64,000 bases of DNA, from positions 1,674,001-1,738,000 of the forward strand of contig NC_064673.1 in the NCBI RefSeq assembly GCF_023278565.1, given 5' to 3'. Source of the stretch: Colletotrichum lupini (lineage: Eukaryota; Ascomycota; Sordariomycetes; Glomerellales; Glomerellaceae). The notes beneath the pieces were generated by a model. It made no database searches. It was not told where the DNA came from and was given only the letters and a program-made list of their open reading frames with translations. The position numbers were made by a program, and so were the translations under genes. Of the stretch, positions 62,240-64,000 are shown in pieces (positions within the stretch are counted from its first letter, which is position 1; each line of letters opens with the position of its first letter).

Positions 62240-64000
62240 AAAGCGGGTAGACTGTACAATGCATTTCTAGTTCATGGGATATAGGCAGGCATGGGATCTT
62301 GCTTGTTCACTTTGGTCGTTTTTGACATCATACAAGCCTGGGAGTATAGACTGCGGGTACACTTTGGGAGGAGTGTAGTCGCATGATCATCATCGTCGGA
62401 TGAATTGACGAGTTAATGCACATGTTGGGAACGGCGCAACAACGATAGAAGCTAGTTCCTCGATGCCACAATAGAATCTGTATCAACCATTTGAATCGTG
62501 TACGTGATTTGATGCCAGGTGCGGCCTTTGACGTGACATCAACCCAACCAACATCATCTTTTTCCGAGTACCTTGGGTAGCAGACACAAGTTCTACCCCG
62601 CCATGTACACGCTTATCAGGTTGTGTGACTGTGTACTCCCTTTCCCACCTGTTCGGGCGAAAAGCGGCGATCAGGATGCCAGGAATGCAACATGATCCTG
62701 GTTTCGTTACATGGCCAGTCTGATGAAATGGGACGAACTGGTGAGGTGGGGGTGCAGCAGTCACTTCACTGCACTAAGAACGAGCGACTGGTGGACTGGC
62801 ATGCGCAAGGGGGTCAAAAGGAGAGACGGAATCTGACTGTGATGGCAATAGTGGTAGTGATGTTGGCAGTTGAGAATTGAGGAGATGCTATTCTGGTAAA
62901 GGGAAGGAGTTTGGGTTTCACATGCTGTTGGTACCTATGGTAATCGCGACTGCGTTGGCGCTGGGACAGTTCAGAAGGTCTCTCTGGCCAAGGGCTGAGC
63001 CGTCGCAGGTTTTCAGAGGGTGGTGGGCGGCACGGTGGTAAGGCAGGAGGCGGGCTTCGACGTGCAGCGTCTGGCGTTTGACGCGTTGGTGGGTTTATCT
63101 TTGAACGATGCGTGTAGAATCAAAAGAAAGGAGTGAACAGACAGATGCGACGAAGTGCTGTTCAGCGTTCAGCAAAGGAAGTGGTGCACCTTCAGCTTGC
63201 GCGTTCTTTTTGTTTCAGCGTTTTGCCTGTGCTGCTCTGCGTTTCTCGTTTCCATCTTGTCCCACCTGAGACCGTGAGGTTCTTTGAGAGGGGGGAGGTT
63301 CGTCTGATGTGAAGATGTTTTGTTTTTCTGTCGCTTTTCTTTTGGGATTGACGGTACGTTGACGGGAGAAACATTTCACACATGGGCCGGATAAAGACCA
63401 TGTTCTCTTCTTGTTGGATCTCTTGCTGGGTTATGAGGGGGTTGACTCGACATAGGGGCCGACTGGGTCTCTTTGCATTGAATTCCGCGACGAGGAACCC
63501 TGGCTGGTGAGTATTTGAAACTCGTGTAAGCCTGTTCAACTCCAATCGTTCTCGCCGCCTCCGAAGAGGTCAATACAGTTAACGGGAGGGGGGAGGATAA
63601 TGGGATCCCCAAGTCGCAGCTGGCTTCACCCCCACCCCACTGGATCGCTCCTGCCGGCTCCCGGCTCTCATCCCGGCTCAGTGATCGACGAGCGTGTGCT
63701 TGTTGGTGGTGGTGTCTGGGCTTTTGCACTGCCGCGATGACTGGGGTGGACGAAAGGAGCATAAATCAGGAACCGGCCGTGTCGGCCAATTATATGCTGC
63801 AAAAGCTGGAGAGGCCCCTGCATGTTGGGAATGAAGGTGGTTTATGCATCGATGCATCCCTTTTTTTTTTTTTTTTTTAAGTGCGTTTTCCATCTGTCGA
63901 TCATCCGTCATTCTCTGGTCCTCTATCCACAGGTGTGCCAGCGTGATGGTGGTCGAGGACCGCAACCGAGCGTCGTTCAGCCGACTGCGATCAGACTTTC
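62240..64000. other. FAS2 3' flank and unassigned DNA
   Basis: Starts with the FAS2 3' untranslated region. Later short frames on the minus strand (63192-63545, 63376-63762) overlap one another and show no recognised domain. Composition is ordinary and CpA is present, so it is not RIP-affected. A neighbouring gene may begin beyond the window. Confidence 0.45.
63861..63878. repeat. T18 homopolymer
   Basis: Uninterrupted T-run just after a GATGCATC palindrome. Confidence 0.8.

Overview
The window looks like nuclear DNA of a filamentous ascomycete (Pezizomycotina, most likely a Sordariomycete). The reasons are short GT-AG introns of 55-116 bp, yeast-type fatty acid synthase on two divergent genes, a secreted manganese-type lipoxygenase, a fungal NACHT (NLR-like) gene, and long blocks in which CpA/TpG is almost absent while CpG survives. 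That last pattern is the scar of repeat-induced point mutation (RIP). Genus cannot be settled from sequence alone.

Layout. 1-1342: unassigned DNA. 1343-1886: 5' part of an MFS transporter pseudogene with two RIP-type stops, cut off by a transposon. 1887-8405: Ty1/Copia element, copy 1. 8406-14367: a gene island with two secreted oxidative enzymes, an intradiol dioxygenase-like protein (8607-9671) and a lipoxygenase (11514-13399). 14368-21689: Ty3/Gypsy element. 21690-22852: decayed DNA. 22858-29374: Copia copy 2 with target-site duplication GGTAC. 29375-40093: an NLR-like NACHT gene on the minus strand, split in two by Copia copy 3 (31416-38262, duplication GTTTC). 40663-64000: a GC-normal housekeeping island with guanine deaminase, fatty acid synthase beta (44020-50331, minus) and alpha (56543-62239, plus), which diverge from a 6.2 kb intergenic region.

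How it fits together. The right third is stable core genome: FAS1 and FAS2 give the two chains of one cytosolic fatty acid megasynthase and probably share regulation. The left two thirds are an accessory, transposon-rich compartment that holds secreted enzymes and an immune-type receptor gene. All four transposons are RIP-saturated and encode nothing intact. Three are copies of one Copia family with 202-205 bp LTRs. Removing copy 3 and one copy of its duplication restores one uninterrupted NLR frame of 1184 codons across the insertion. RIP in the Copia LTRs fades towards the outer tips. Those tips and the split NLR sequence beside them look unmutated, whereas the MFS fragment beside copy 1 carries RIP-type stops.
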